Part shown: in pieces, positions 4,542-5,126 of the stretch
Numbering within the stretch: the first letter of the stretch is position 1
How the letters are laid out: each line of letters begins with the position of its first letter
From: Planctomycetota bacterium
GTDB lineage: Bacteria > Planctomycetota > MHYJ01 > JACPRB01
Assembly (NCBI GenBank): GCA_016200125.1
Contig: JACQFK010000564.1
Span: 1-5,126, forward strand
Length of the DNA stretch: 5,126 bases
Direction: 5' to 3'
Program-made: the position numbers and the translations under genes
Notes under the pieces: generated by a model
What the model was told of the DNA's origin: nothing
Database searches by the model: none
The model's input: the letters and a program-made list of their open reading frames with translations, nothing else

Positions 4542-5126
4542 ATGCGCATCCGGCACCTCTCCCTGATCCTGCTCCTGCTGGGGGCCTCCCTCGAGACGCG
4601 GGGGACGGCGTCCGCCGACGGCGAGGACTTCGACAAGGCCGTCCGCCCCTTCCTCGACACCCACTGCGTGCGCTGCCACGGCCCGGCGAAGCAGAAGGGG
4701 GAGTTCCGCGTCGACACCCTCACGCGCGACTTCGCGAACGCCTCCGCCTCGGTCCGCTGGGGCGACGTCCTCGAGCGCCTCAACACGGGGGAAATGCCCC
4801 CCAAGGGCGAGCCGAAGCCCAAGGTCGACGAGTCGTCCCGCATCGTGGACTGGGTGACCGCGCGCCTCAAGGAAGGCGAGGCCGCCCGCAGCGCGAAGCG
4901 CGAGCGCGTGACCTTCCACAAGCTCACCCGCGAGGAGTACGCCAACACCGTCCAGGACCTCCTGGGCGTCCGCTACGACGCGGCCGACCCGACCGGCCTC
5001 CCGGAGGACCCCAACTGGCACGGCTTCGAGCGCATCGGCTCGGTGCTCTCGCTCTCGCCGGCGCACGTGGAGAAGTACTTCGCGGCGGCCGAAGCGATCC
5101 TGGCCGAGGCCTTTCCCGAGAAGGCC
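4542..5126 (+). CDS. Planctomycete-type cytochrome c (PSCyt1) / DUF1587 protein, N-terminal part
   Basis: ATG 4542 opens 195 codons that run off the window. Residues 1-25 are a Sec signal (hydrophobic LILLLLGA, likely cut near ASA-D). The haem domain follows: FDKAVRPFLDTHCVRCHG (30-47) with CVRCH at 42-46 for covalent haem and GEMPPKG (83-89), where Met85 is the likely distal ligand. This is the PSCyt1 pattern (PF07635). Residues 122-182 (VTFHKLTREEYANTVQDLLGV, then GFERIGSVLSLSPAHVEKYF) match DUF1587 (PF07626). Complete relatives usually run 700-1000 residues and add DUF1592, DUF1588 and DUF1585; these would lie beyond the window, often followed by a DUF1501 gene. The protein is predicted to be exported and redox-active; its biochemical role is not established for the family. 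Confidence 0.93.
   Translation, partial: MRIRHLSLILLLLGASLETRGTASADGEDFDKAVRPFLDTHCVRCHGPAKQKGEFRVDTLTRDFANASASVRWGDVLERLNTGEMPPKGEPKPKVDESSRIVDWVTARLKEGEAARSAKRERVTFHKLTREEYANTVQDLLGVRYDAADPTGLPEDPNWHGFERIGSVLSLSPAHVEKYFAAAEAILAEAFPEKA

Overview
The window looks like chromosomal DNA from a GC-rich member of the Planctomycetota, or a close relative in the PVC group. The strongest sign is the right-hand gene, which starts with a planctomycete-type cytochrome c domain (CxxCH) followed by a DUF1587-like domain. This architecture is greatly expanded in Planctomycetota and also found in Verrucomicrobiota and Acidobacteriota. A Tat-exported sugar-phosphate-isomerase-like TIM barrel (NRRDFLAA motif) and several exported hydrolases fit the same lifestyle. 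Codon third positions are strongly G/C. I see no transposase, integrase, CRISPR array, tRNA or rRNA.

Layout. (1) 1-303, minus: 5' part of an exported or lipoprotein cyclophilin-type peptidyl-prolyl isomerase, cut by the window edge. (2) 304-572: divergent intergenic region with a 15-bp palindrome, a tandem imperfect repeat and a small hairpin. (3) 573-719, plus: a 48-residue very basic protein with its own ribosome binding site, followed 53 bp later by (4) rpsJ (ribosomal protein S10, 773-1093). rpsJ is not followed by rplC. It meets (5) a convergent Tat-exported TIM-barrel isomerase-like gene (1099-2061, minus) after only 5 bp. (6) 2062-2216: divergent control region with a head-to-tail 21-bp repeat. 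(7) 2217-3695, plus: exported neutral-ceramidase-like protein. (8) 3738-4487, plus: exported SGNH-type hydrolase. (9) 4542-5126, plus: N-terminal part of a c-type-haem/DUF1587 protein running off the window.

How the parts may work together. Genes 573-1093 form a small translation unit (unknown basic protein plus S10) detached from the usual S10 operon. Genes 2217-5126 are co-directional with short gaps (42 and 54 bp), and each appears to carry an export signal, so they may form one transcription unit of envelope or periplasmic enzymes. Each gap also contains promoter-like sequence, so they may equally be separate units. The isomerase and the ceramidase-like gene diverge from a shared 155-bp region with tandem repeats and could be co-regulated. 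No substrate can be assigned from sequence alone.

No complete novel multi-gene system is evident. The most interesting items are the small basic protein upstream of the orphan rpsJ, the exact 21-bp tandem repeat in the divergent promoter region, and the apparent Cys in place of a zinc-binding His in the ceramidase-like protein.
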